Assembly (NCBI GenBank): GCA_947396885.1
Contig: OX377202.1
Span: 32,727,407-32,791,406 of the forward strand
Origin: Heligmosomoides polygyrus polygyrus
Taxonomy: Eukaryota; Nematoda; Chromadorea; Rhabditida; Heligmosomidae
DNA length: 64,000 bases
Reading direction: 5' to 3'
The position numbers were made by a program, and so were the translations under genes. Of this stretch, positions 32,549 to 44,900 are shown piece after piece. Position 1 is the first letter of the stretch. Each line of letters begins with the position of its first letter. The notes under the pieces are model-generated. The model worked only from the letters and a program-made list of their open reading frames with translations, searched no databases and had not been told where the DNA came from.

Positions 32549-33835
32549 CCAAATTTATTTATTTATTTATTTCAAGGCATAGAACATAGTCTAGCGTAAG
32601 AGAACATAGCAATACAAAGAGAACAAACGAGCAAACTCCTGGCTAAAAATAGGAATAGTAATGACAATTACGCAACCTCAACAGAGAAATCACTAGATCA
32701 TAATCTTGGAGTTCAACCAGCATTAGGACGTTTACAGGCTTGCACAGACAGCTCCTCCAGGTCAGCATACCCAATCAACAAATTGAATTCCTTAAGAATC
32801 CTGTAGGTCAGAAAGGCAGATCTTATTCGTGACTTAGCAATCGGAACTCGAAGCTTAAGCTTTCCTCTAACGGTCCTCGTCAGCACATCTCCAAAAAAGA
32901 TAACTGGGTCGATGGACACCTTACCAGGTAGTATTTTATACATCATGACCAGATCTGAGATTTTCATCCTATTTTCCAGTGAAGGAAGACGAAAGCGAAC
33001 AGAACGTTCCTGACCACGCGTTATCAAACTATAACCCACCGAGAAACACCTCAGCATAAGCTTTCTAGTAAAATTGTTTTGTACACTCTCTAAAAGGTCG
33101 ATGCCCCTCTTTTTCGTCAGATTGTACACGGCTATTCCAGTTTCCACAACTGGACGAACGTAGGTTTTGTAAGCTCTTAAGTAAACCTCTGGTAGGTTTG
33201 ATTTCAGAATTTTGAAAAGATTGTAAATGCAACGGTTAGCTTTATTCACCAAGAGCCTGCAATGACCGGAGAAGGACAGGTTACTCGTGATAAGGAAGCC
33301 TAAATCACGAGCTTCTTGGACTTCCTTTAAAACTTTGTCATTGATCCTATATGACGGCACCGTAGTATGGCCTCTGGACCCGATCGACAGAAAATGAGTC
33401 TTCTCAGGGGTGATTGGTAATTCCCAACAACTGATGAAATCAATTGCTGACTGAAGACAGTTTGAATCTCCGTCGTGCTCAATTTTCTTGTACATTTTGA
33501 CATCATCGGCGTACATTTTGCCCGTAACCCCTAAATTATTAACGTAGCTTGGGAGTTCATAGGTGTACAACAGGAATAAGATCGGAGACAACACACTCCT
33601 GGAGGTACACCGCTGAATGCAGTAAAGACCTCAGAGTATTGACCCCTAACCTTTACCTGGTACGTTCTTCCTAATAAAAACTGTAGAAGCCAATCAATGA
33701 TCAAGGGATGAATTCCCACTGCCTTCATTATGATAATTAATTTGTTTACGGGTACCTTATCAAAAGCCTTTGAGAAGTCAAAATATACAACATCAGTGCG
33801 TTTTTTCGAAAAAATATCTCCCAAACTGCGCAAAA
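32549..33835 (-). pseudogene. CR1/jockey-like LINE, reverse transcriptase C-terminal half
   Basis: On the minus strand, 33833-33594 reads DVVYFDFSKAFDKVPVNKL and FTAFSGVPPG, then a one-base frameshift leads into LSPILFLLYTYELPSYVNN, the catalytic box MYADDVKMY and about 250 further residues typical of the thumb region (EARDLGFLITSNLSFSGHC, LKSNLPEVYLRAYKTYVRPV). The 3' tail is an (ATTT)n array at 32552-32572. 5'-truncated, as usual for LINE copies. It lies within the mariner at 30925-34075. Confidence 0.9.
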
Positions 33836-34075
33836 AATTACAGACCTAGAGAACCGAGAGAACAAGTGCGCAATGGCTACTTTTTCACTCTTTCACTTTT
33901 CACTTCAACGACCTAAAAATTGACGAAATTCATGATGAAAAAAGAAATGCAATACATGTCCTGATAGAGCAAATCATTCTCTTTCGAAAGCTATGCAGTG
34001 CTATGCAAGAGACTGCCGGCGAAATCTGCAGTGAATCGTTGAAAAAAAACGACAAGGGCTTATGGGACAACCTAA

Positions 34076-35333
34076 TATTATGGTTGTACTTTTATTACCC
34101 TTAACACTTCACTAGGCCTCAAACATGAAGAAATGAGGTGTCACCAGTAAGCAGTATCGTCTGGGTCACCAATTTCTTAAGCTCTAACACACCTGAACAA
34201 AGGCATATATCGCGCTTCCCCGCTTCGAAGGGGAGTACAGTTTTGAGAGTTTACTCTTTTGCACTCATTTGTGAGAGCAGTGTAGTTTCGAGAACTTTAC
34301 TCGAGGAGCAAAGAATGGAAGGGCTTACTAACACATCTTAATACACACTTTGTTCGATGTATTTTAGCCCTCACGGCGGGTTTTCTAAGATTAGTCTTCT
34401 GTCGAACTCAACTGTTCACTGCACTTAATTTCTCGCGAAACTTTGCGTGCTGCTTTCCTCAAGCGTGCAGCATGTCAACCCGGCAACATTTTCGAAGAAT
34501 ACAGCCTTTCGTGATGACATAATGCTGTCGCTGTTCTACGCTTACTTCTTATTCAAGGTTACTCACATGCTTAATTAAAAGCACAAAGTCTCAATGTTGT
34601 AGGGCGGTGAACTTTCCCTTAAGTCCACCTTTGGTCGGTCAGGCACGTCTAACGTAACCACCGGGTTGTTCTCATTATTCTCCTTGTCTCTTTGAATGCG
34701 GCTTGTGAACCTGGGTCCTGCGGCGTTAGCTCTTGGTTGCCGAATAAATTTCTTCGCGAATATCTGAACTTCTAGCGGTAAATCACTCCTTTATTTAGGA
34801 AAAAGAGTTTTAGAAGTAGCTAACAATTCTTTCTTCGCAAGCATGGGCGACTTGCTTTAATGGCAGTCAAAGGTTGTGCCATAACTTTCGAACTACGAGC
34901 GTAATAGTTGTTTTTGAAAGACTATGACGCGCAGACTGCGTGCGGAAGTTGTTGCTTGGGACAGGCACGGCAGTTTCTTGCGTTGTCTGGCCAGAAGTCT
35001 AAGTTAGGTGAGACTATTGCCATGAAGTCGAGCCAAGGAGTCTTCACACAACTGTCCCAGGTTCTCTCATCTTGAAGGCTCGGCGTCGTTATCAGCTGTG
35101 ATGTTTCTGCTTCTGTGCTTCTTTCGCTACATGTCTGTTAACAACGAGTTGTAACGACACTACTACACTCAGTAGTGGAAGGTCGTGTCTCGAAAAACGA
35201 CGAAACATGAAGTTTCAGGCCTAAAATAAACTGTTCGCCTTTCAACCTCGCTGGCACAGAAGGGGAAACTTCACACAACGTTAATGTGGTGAAGCTGATG
35301 CTTTGGCTAGTGTGTGAAATACCGCAACTTCAG
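34076..35333. promoter_or_regulatory. Upstream region of the nibrin-like gene
   Basis: No domain-bearing frame. A short first exon of the nibrin-like gene (start codon plus about 15 residues) must lie here or nearby, because the first recognised exon begins at an acceptor (CGCAACTTCAG, 35323-35333) with no in-frame start; I could not place it. Confidence 0.4.
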
Positions 35334-35969
35334 TGCTCTACGTGTTCGATGCTGTTGGAGACACTGTTTCGATTGGTCGTGACAAAAAGAAGTGCGGGAT
35401 AGCTCTGCCTGTCGACGCTCAAGGCGTTTCTAGAATTCACGGCTCACTAACATGGACCAATAAGGTAATCATGATAGTACATTCAAAGGCTTCTGTGTAC
35501 ATGTTAGGAATACGCTCAATTTAATGGTTGTTTTGATGCTGAGGGTCTGTGCCAAAGAGATTGCCGGATCATAGATTTTTGCAAGATGAGCGAGAGCAGA
35601 TAGAAGAAGGCCTGTATTGTTGGGTACGTATGAACAAAAGTGGAGAGAGCGAAGCAAACAACAGTGGCATAAAACCAGGAGGGGGGGGGGTAACGTAGAA
35701 CTGCCTCTACGCTTTGTACCAGCCGGAGCTAAACGTTAAAGTTTAGAATGGCTGACGACGACCGTTCTTCTTTCCAGAATGAACTCAGCTTTTCTGACTC
35801 GAGTACTTACGGAACGATAGTAGATGGGACGCTTGTGAAAGATAGAGCCGAAGTGGTTCGCGATGGCGCGCACATCTTCGTGGGAGATGTGGAGCTGGTT
35901 GTTTCCTTTCCACAGCAGTCTCTTTGTCTGGACATATCTTCAAGCGATTCACTGTCGGCCTCTAGACGG
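35334..35969 (+). other. FHA domain exons of the nibrin-like gene
   Basis: FHA domains bind phosphothreonine. Residues expected to contact the phosphopeptide are visible: the Gly-Arg of IGRDK, the Ser-Arg-x-His of SRIHGS, and the Tyr-Gly-Thr of TYGTIVDG. The second exon ends after SLSASRR at a GTGAGA donor. Confidence 0.8.
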
Positions 35970-38900
35970 GTGAGACTTTTGTTTAAGTTGTTTTCCTCTG
36001 TCTCAGCGATGGATTTCAGAGTTTGAACACGAAAAGAAAGGGTGCTGGTCTGAACGGATTGGAAAATGAAAGCAAGCGACCGAAGGTTTCCAGAACGAAA
36101 AAGACGGTTTCGCGTCAGTCGGAGGTAATTGAATCATCTGAAAGGATCTCCAGGTTTTAATGTTTAAAGAGATTCAGATATCGTCGTTCCTTGTCAAGAA
36201 ACCGCTGGTTGTTGATGATGATTTTGAAGATGATGATTGTCAAATTCTAGCCGAGGATACTCCACTAAGGTAACTATAAGCTCGATGTGGTGACGTTCTT
36301 TGAGCGAGTACATGTTATAGGAATCTAAAGATTGCTTAAATAAATCTCGAGACTGAAGTGATATTTGGCGTGGAGAGTGAGCATAACTGGGGTTTTTGGA
36401 GTGCCACCCGTTAAGGTTTCCATTTTCTGGTAGCTGGCGTTTAACGTCTTTTTGGCCTACAATCACTAACGGGACCGACAATTCACTGTTTATTAGAAAT
36501 AAGTGCGAGCGTTTTTCGTATCCCGATGTTAGTTTCGCATGAATCGATCCAAAGTGATTTGCGCGAGATAGATGCTTCCTATCAACTGCTCTGCGGCCTT
36601 ATTCGGTACAACGATTAAGTACTTGATCTTTTCAGTACCCTTTGGTGTGGATTGTCAGTTCTAAAAAAGAGGAGGGGATCGACCGTTGGAACTACCCACT
36701 CATAGAATTGGAAGTCATTGAGAAACGAAATAGTTTAGAATTTAGACTAGCTCGTAAGTTTTGCCAGCTTTTCATCTCGAAAATTAAAAAGGTGAAATAG
36801 CATGTCGAGAAGAAATGAGAATGTATCCTCCAGCACTACCTAACATTGTCCGAGCCGGGAAACGGCGTCAGGCAAGATGCTCGGCATTGTCTGTCGGAAA
36901 TAAATAGTAAGAAATTCTCTGGAATAGTAAGAAATTAGGATTCCTATCGGCGGGGGACGGTCAGGAGGCACTCCCGCGCCCTGCTGGAGGGCGTGCTATC
37001 TTCCTCTCATCCCCCTTGCTCACCCACATCAACCCCCTAGGCTTCACCAATAGTCTAACGGCTGCCCTACGAAACCTTTGACACGCAAAACAAAAGTTTC
37101 CGGTCCGCAGAACAGCGGTGTACCTCCTGACGTCAGGCCTCCCAGTAGGGGGCGGGTGTACCTCCTGTCGCTCTGCCCCTATCGGCTGACATCTAAAGTC
37201 ATTATTACACTAGCCAAATATGCATTCCAAGGACAGTCATGGGTTTAGGTATGGTGGAAGTTATGTGCATGACGCGTCCCAGACCAGGCTTTTATCTTTT
37301 TTCAAAGCAGGACTCAATTTCAGGCAACGAGTTGATTCTCCTTCGCCTGCTGTGGAGAAGGCAGTTTCATTCGTAAAAGACTCGATGGTTAAATCGATAA
37401 GTAGCTTTGTGGCGCCGTTTTCTAATAAATCAGGTATTGTGTCAGGTACCTTTTATTTCTCTTTGTCTATCCAAATCTGTAGTAGTAACGGCGGTTCCGC
37501 ACTTACACCTTCTAACGAGGTAGGTCAATTAATTTCCCGTAGAGTTTTTCAAAGTGATCTATTGAAGGTTACAGGAACTGTCTGAGTAGTATAGTAATGG
37601 TTTGAGATTTCCTGCAGGCATCTGAGTAGGTCAAAATGGAACAACCGTAGCAATTCATTGCTGGCTGAAAAGGCACAAGTAACACTTGGGCTCAGAAATT
37701 AATCTGCAAAGGTTGAGTTTCGATTGTCAGATCACAGCAATCTGCTAGGTCTCTTCAAGGAAGCAGCAAGAGTGCCTTTAAGTGATACATTCGAAAGAAT
37801 AGCGGAAGCGACTGTGGGCGGAGCGTTCCTCATTGTCACCTCATTTGCGAACACATCGTCACATCGACGATCGACAACTATTGTTTTGGTTCACCACCGT
37901 GATCACAATTCTTCGCATTTCTATAGTGGATGGCCTTATAAGTGTTACCAAATTTATTGACTGTTACTGTACGAGAGTACTTTAGCCAACTCGTTTTATT
38001 GGTCGAGCTGCTGCCTATTTTTTACCGATCAGAGTACACCGAGCAGTCCATCAACTCCTCCCCGATGTCGAACCCCAAATTCTTCTGCAAGCACGAGGCG
38101 TTATCCACTAGACCACTTGTCGCTGCTCTCGTCGTTGGGAGTCAGCTGCATCTCCCGCCCTGATCACCGAGTTGCTCGAGCATCTCCATTCCTCCCTGTC
38201 GCATGCCAGAGTGTTCCAGTAAGTCCTTCTCACTCAAAGGACACGAAGAGCGTCATATCGTTCGTTCAGGGCTTTCACGAAGAAGTCCGATCGTTGTGAA
38301 TAAATCACCTAAAAATATCCTGCGGCTTCTTTAAACAGACGTGGCAGATAACTAGATTGCTGATATGGCTGTAATTGAAGTTTCCAGGGTTAATTTCTGA
38401 GTTCGGCAAGGTTATTCCAGCCACTTTGGCCCTACCTAGTCACATTGAAATCTGCGGTTTTTGGCCATTTTTGATCTACCAAGATGCCTGCAGCGGAATT
38501 GAAAACCATTGCGGTGCTTCTCGTGCAGTCCGCTAAAATCCTCAAAAGGTCACCTTGAAAAAGTCCATGGGGAATTAATTGATCTTCCTAGTAAATAGGA
38601 CACTATTTTCATATTTGTGAAAGAAAATGGCTTCTTAACAACTTCTAATGTTACTAGGGACATGCAACTCTGCCTCCCTAATTCTCCCTAATTATTTTTT
38701 GAAATCGATCACTACTTAACCAAGTAAAATATCGCAGTCCCTTCCTCTAATCTCGCCTCTTTTTTTGGCAATGATTTGCCTTCGAAATTGTGTTCAAGTG
38801 GGCTTAGCACACTATATCGCTGCTATCCAAAGATATGATTTTCTTTTTAGATAACCGTTCTTCTACAGGTGCTGAGCTGCCACAATCGACTACAGTTCGT

Positions 38901-41900
38901 CGCAAGAAGGTAGAAAGTGAGAGTAATTCCACATATGCCTGTAAGACAAGCGGGATCTTTCTTTGCAGCAGAGCATCTTTGCTCCGAAAAGACATCATCC
39001 CTCAACACAGTTTGGCGCAGTAATAGCGGAAGACACTCAGCAGAAAATGATTTCTTCACCAGTAAGAGAAGATCCGTATGTGATTAACGGAGATCGATCG
39101 GTTTCGAACCTGACGACGTGTATTCCAGACACTTGCGGGCGCAAGGTAATGACCAAAATGATTTTCTAGCTCCGTATATGGTCGGCTACCTTTTCTTTTT
39201 AGAACAAAATTTTCGGTTCCACAAAGCATACCTCTTCAACTGGATTTGGCGTTGTACTAGCAGAAGACACCCAATTTACTGGTGAAGAACCATGTGTAGT
39301 GGAAGCGGATCGATCGGCTGGGAATACAACTGCATGCATTCCAGACACATGCTTGCAGAAGGTAGGGAGCGTAGTGGCACTATGCGTTCTTCCGTTGTTA
39401 AGGTCACCAGATTTCTATGCAGGAAGGCGTAGTTGCCGCCAAAAACACTTCCGCTTCATCCCGGTCTGTAGCAGTGCTAGCGGAAGACACATATCTGAAT
39501 GTGATGTCGTCGCCTATTTTGAATGAGCCGAATCTGATAAATGGAAGTCAATCGGTGAACACAACTTCAATTCCGGATACATGCGGACAGAAGTAAGACG
39601 TCTAAGAGATCTACTACTGTTATACAATTTTGTTCCCTAATTTTGAATTCATACCGAGTTCCACTGTGGCTTTATCAGGGATCAATCGGCACGAGGTACT
39701 CCAAATTATGGCGTCGAGGTGAACATGTTTGCTAATGTGGGTTGCTTCCTTTCTTTGATAATCGTACCGAAACTGTACTGCAGTTGCGTAGTGGCATCGA
39801 GGAGCATGTTGGCTGCTAGAGGCACATCTAAAGGCCTGGGTCTGCTCTCTCGGAACTTTTTAAACCCCATCCGGCTGGCCGAGATGTAGATCCCGCTCGC
39901 TCCTAACCATAAGTTTATGTTGTGTTGACGGAAGTCGCTGTTTCTTTTAGCTTCGTCATCTAATTCGCCTTGCATCTGCTGCCAGGATAGACAATAGTAC
40001 TGGTTTCACACCTTTTCTGAAGACGCTTGAGCTTGACGAACAGAATTGTCACCTTATCAATTGAGTCCAGTCGAAAGACGCTGATATGGTCCGTTTCGTG
40101 ACACCAGAGCTGTAGTACTAGATTCCACGGCTCTTGGAGAACGTAGACTTCACAGTGAGTGTCCTGAACGTTAGATTCGACACTTGTGCGTCACGAGCGA
40201 CGGGGAGACTCACTAGGTTACGCCTGCACTCGATGCCGACGAATGGAAGCGGTGTTGCTTCTCCAAAATCAGAGGGGTACTTTTATGCTGGGCGAGGAAT
40301 TGAGCTGCATCATCTCGCAGGTGGAAGCCCTTTTTGTATTTGCTCATGTATGTCCGTCGTATGAATCTCACCTCTTGTGCTTCCCGCCCTACCCTTGTTG
40401 TTTGAATCTCCTAGGGTTTCAAGATGACAACATCAAATGTCTTCATTTTAGGACAGTTCAACTCTGTGCAGGACCTCAGCGACCCCCAAGATGTCTGCTT
40501 TTTCAGCCGACGCAACGACCAGTTCATCTGGAACCTGTGCTGCTACATCAAGTAACTCCATTTATGATAGGTTTGGAAGCCTAATTCTGACTCAAAATTC
40601 GTTATCTTCAGCCATGACTCGAAGAACAGCTGAGGGAAAGAAAATAAGGATCTTTAATCCGGTTCCTGTGATGAAGCAGCAAACGTTCATGAGCAATACA
40701 GGGTCAATTTCTGCACTCAATAAGGATTTCATTGTGGATAGTTCTAAGATGGTACGTTTACGAGCGAATATGAACAACTGAATACCCGATTCAATCGAAT
40801 ATGAACGCATTATAGTACTAGTGCTATATAGTCCGTTGAGAGTGCAGGTAGCGTCGGAGGCGCCGGTTGTTGCTCGCAGCTGGATGAAAATCCCCGCTTC
40901 GGGCCCCGCCCAGGTCAACCAACATTCCAACCATTCGGGGCCGGCCAGCTGACGCCAGACTGGTTGGGAGGATACACCACTGACTGGTTCATTGGCTGGC
41001 CACTGCAAGTCGTTGTATTACCCACATTCAAGTTGTCTCCTCGTAATCTCCTTGATGTAGAACCCATGGCGCACCACAAATGGGGATTGATTAGTGCCGT
41101 CTTGTATCGTTTATCCTTTGATGGCTGTGGGCATAATCTTATGAAGTTTTATCTACCTTTGGTAGTCGTGCTTTACGCTCTGTAACTCATTTGAGCAGGT
41201 TGACAACAATTGAGTTTTTTTCCGAACTCCAATAAGCCGCCATAACGCCTTGCTATTCAGCCCCTTTTCCTTTCAGGTAGAAGTCGGTGTCCTATTTTCT
41301 GGATGTTTAGCGAAGAAAAAAATCGAAATGACAAACGTGGTTGGTGAGAAGGAAGCCATTCGTATAGTTGGGAAAGGTGATAAATCCAGCATAAGGTGAT
41401 GACCGTGTTATTGATATTTGTAATCGTCTGCCACATCACTGCCACAGCTGTCTGTATCACTATCGCTTCCATCTTCTGATCAACTTGAAGTTACTGATCG
41501 GGTTTGCTCATCTCAGCTTTGGGACGCACTTGCTGAAAGAGGTGGCGTCCAGGGGTCGGATTCATCAGCGACTTAATAACTTTAACAGAGAATTCACATC
41601 GGAAAACTGAAATAACGCGGCTTATCGTTCACCATATCGCTTGATAAGCCGCGCGATCAGGGATTTCGGCTATCAGTTTTCTCCATTAAATTGCTGTAAG
41701 TGTTGACGAATCCGGCCCCAGTGGAAAAGGGCCCATACGTGAACCAATTTATTTTGCCGAGCTGTTGACATCTATCGATATCTCACGTTGGCAGCACCGG
41801 TGAGCTCTTCTCGCTCGTCATTTCACCTCTAGACGTTTGTGTTCGATTGGGTCTTCCGTGGTTTCTGTTTCTTTCTGCCAGGAGAAATTTCGACCAGCTT

Positions 41901-44900
41901 ATTAGGTCCAGGCGGTCTGTCAATCTGGTCATTCGGTAGGCCCTTCAGCGGCTTCTTAATAAGCTTCTCTCATTTAGTAGTAGTAGGGGTTCCAGACGAG
42001 AGGACATTTGCCGAAGAGCACAACTTTATTGCTCTTCTGCGGGTGATCGAAAGTCTGATCGCATTTGAATGTGCTTTCGAAGAAGAGACTGGAACAACAG
42101 AGTTGAAGCTTGTTTTTGAACTTTTGTTGAACGTTTTCCTCAATTAGACGCTCATGTTTAGGACAAACAATCTCTACTTACAGGGTGCGTAAAAAGTATT
42201 GACGCACCTACTTTTTGTTTCAGCCCCAACTTTCTCTTTCTACTTTTCAAAGTTTTTGTGTGTTATTTTTGTTGTCTATATTGTGTTCAAAAAATAGTCT
42301 TGTAAAAATTAAAGAAACATGATACCGTCGTGGTTACGGTGGCCTTTTTTGTTTGTTACCCAAACAGCTGAACATTCCTTAACAAGAGAATTTGGCGCTG
42401 TTCGAAACGGTTGGTGACGAAGGAGGTCAGCAACCCAAACGCCAGCCACGGCTCTGTCATACCAGATAATGATTACAAGATGTCCAAGCACGATAGCGTT
42501 CAAATCCAAAATTATCAACCTCTGTCCGATAATGGCAAACAGATAACGCGCTCAGGTGTGGACAGCTTCTCAGACGAGCACAGCTTAAGCATGAATCCGC
42601 TGGATTACTCTTTTTAGGCGATTTTGGAGAATGAGATCTGTGATACTTTCAACAGAAGTGACCAGTCGCAGAAGGCTGCCCTGTTCAAAGCACGGGACGA
42701 AATCCAAGCGAGTACTTGCGGCGCGTGCTCATGAATTTTTCGTCGTTTTCGCTCCTGTATTCTCAGTAAAGGAGCCAATGTCGATTACGAGTTATTCTAT
42801 CGTGTTTGCAAGATCATTTTCCATAGTTCTGGTAGGACTGTTTTAAAACTTACTACGCAATACTATTTCCACAGCCGTCATTTACTGCGTCAATACTTTT
42901 TACGCACCCTGTAGTCAAATTTTTGGTTCCTCGGCGTCTTACTGACATGACCCTGTTCTGCTGTTTTAGAGAGCCTCGATGGCATAGCTGTGAATCGGAC
43001 ATGCCACTCTTCAGTGCAGCTGAGACGGCCCGTAACATCAACGCTGCATTTAGGGAGGATCTCCCTAAGGAACACACAATTCGCCACTGGTTCGATCTGG
43101 AGATGAAGGTCTCGAAGATGAAGACCGAAGTAGGCCGCCATCACTCCTCACTCAAACCCATGGTGGAGGCGGATTCGCGTCAAACTGTGAGAGAGCTAGG
43201 CGTTGACAATAGCACTATCAGATGCCACTTAAATGCGATCGGAAGAGTAAAGAAAACGGATAAATGGATCGCGCACCAACTGACCGCCGAGCAGATGCTG
43301 AATGCCATGACACCTATGTTCCGTTAAGGCTGCACAACCTGAGGAATCCCTTTTTGGACTGGATCGTGACATGCGACGAAAAATGGATTGTTTGTGACAT
43401 TCATCGTCGCTTTGCACAATGGCTGGGCAAGAATAAGACTCCCAAGAAGATGCCGAAACCGAGTCTCCATTCAAAGAAGACCATGCTGGACAATGGCTGG
43501 CATAGTCTACTACAAGTTCTTGGAAACTGGGGAGACTATCACAGCGGAGAAGAACTGTGCCGAAACTGAAGTGATGTACCAGAAGTTGATTGAAAAACAG
43601 CCGACTTTGGTCAATCGAAGAGGCCGATCCTAATGCACGGCAACGCGCGTCCGCTCGTTTCAAAAATTGTTGTCCAGAAACTGGATGAATTGGGATACGA
43701 AACTCTGCTACATCCAGCATATTCACCAGATCTGTCCCCTACCAATCATCATTTTTTCAAGCATTTAGATCGTCCTGTGAAGGGTAAAAAAATTCAGCAA
43801 CAAAGATGATGTCGAAAATAACTTCAACGATTTCATCACCTCCAGAACTCCGAATTTCTAGGCTACCGGCATAGGTAAACCAGTTTCTCGTTGGCAAAGA
43901 TGTACTGATTCTAATGATTATTATTTTGGTTGATAACGTTCTTTCTGAGCTGAGTTGTGCTAATTCGAATATTCGAATTGCAAACGCTCATTTATTTCCA
44001 GACAACCTAATAGTTTCGAAATAGAAGACTTCATCAAGGTGGCAGTGGAGTAGAGGGTGGCGATTGTCTTTCTCTTCTCCCTGGTTGACGCTGCATTGAA
44101 ATTGGCTTTCAAATAGGCAGCCGATTGGAGGTCTTATGTTGTATGTCCGTTCAACCATACTGGGCTGAAAAACGGGCACAAGGCGTTTTAATAATCATCA
44201 TAGTTTTTCTGCTTCTCAGGACAGTTGCCGAGTACAAAATTTAGCGGAAGCTAGCAATTGCCGTATCTGACATATTATGGTAGTGAGGCTTATATATTAC
44301 CCGAGTAGTTAGCCTCCCATAAGATTTGGGTACAATAATTAGACCCTCACTGACCAATAACTGCTTTTCACTAATCCATCGTACTGAGAGATACCCTTAG
44401 GCCTATGTTATACTTCGGCGACGCTGTCGTCGGCGACGTCAGCGACAATGTTGTATGGGCTTCTACGCACTGCGTAGCACTCGCTCAACAGTGTCGCCGA
44501 TGTCGCCGACAACAGCGTCGCCGAAGTATAAAATAGGGCTTACAGTACCATCAGCGATGAGGGATACGTCGAAAATTGCAGCTGACTATTAATCAAGTAA
44601 ATGAATTGTCTGCAAGATGTAGACTTCTTGTTATCACACGGAAATATGTTGTTTTGCCTATTTGTAGTGGTCCAAGTTTCCTACCACATTAGAGGATGCA
44701 TTCGGACGAAGTGCGCGACTTTGGCGTCCTGATTTCCGACGCCGATGTCGCCGACAACAGCGCCGCCGAAGTGTAACATAGGCCATAGCTGGTTGCAGTC
44801 ATAAGGGTTCGAATCGACTGAACATCTCTAAAAACTTGGCACTTTCAGAATGCCGCGCTTTGTCTGCTATTCGTGAAACGTTTATTTTTTTTGACTCAGA

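Larger units (their letters stand above)
30925..34075 (-). mobile_element. Internally deleted mariner hosting two nested insertions
   Basis: Both ends carry TTAGGTTGTCCCATAAG and a shared 60-70 bp terminal region (AACGATTCACTGCAGATTTC, TCTCTTGCATAGC), flanked by TA at 30923-30924 and 34076-34077. On the minus strand at 31236-31150 the start of a transposase is readable (DKDEHFRHLLLFAFNR). The catalytic part is gone. The mariner at 31618-32529 and the LINE at about 32549-33835 sit inside; without them the element is roughly 0.95 kb. Confidence 0.8.

Noticed and set aside
36640..36795. Open frame after TTTTCAG (YPLVWIVSSKKEEG...)
   Set aside because: The preceding exon ends in phase 2; this frame needs phase 0, while exon 37324 fits exactly.
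41839..42147. Hydrophobic 102-residue open frame on the + strand
   Set aside because: It lies in a nibrin-like intron, does not fit exon phase after 41395, and matches no family I know.
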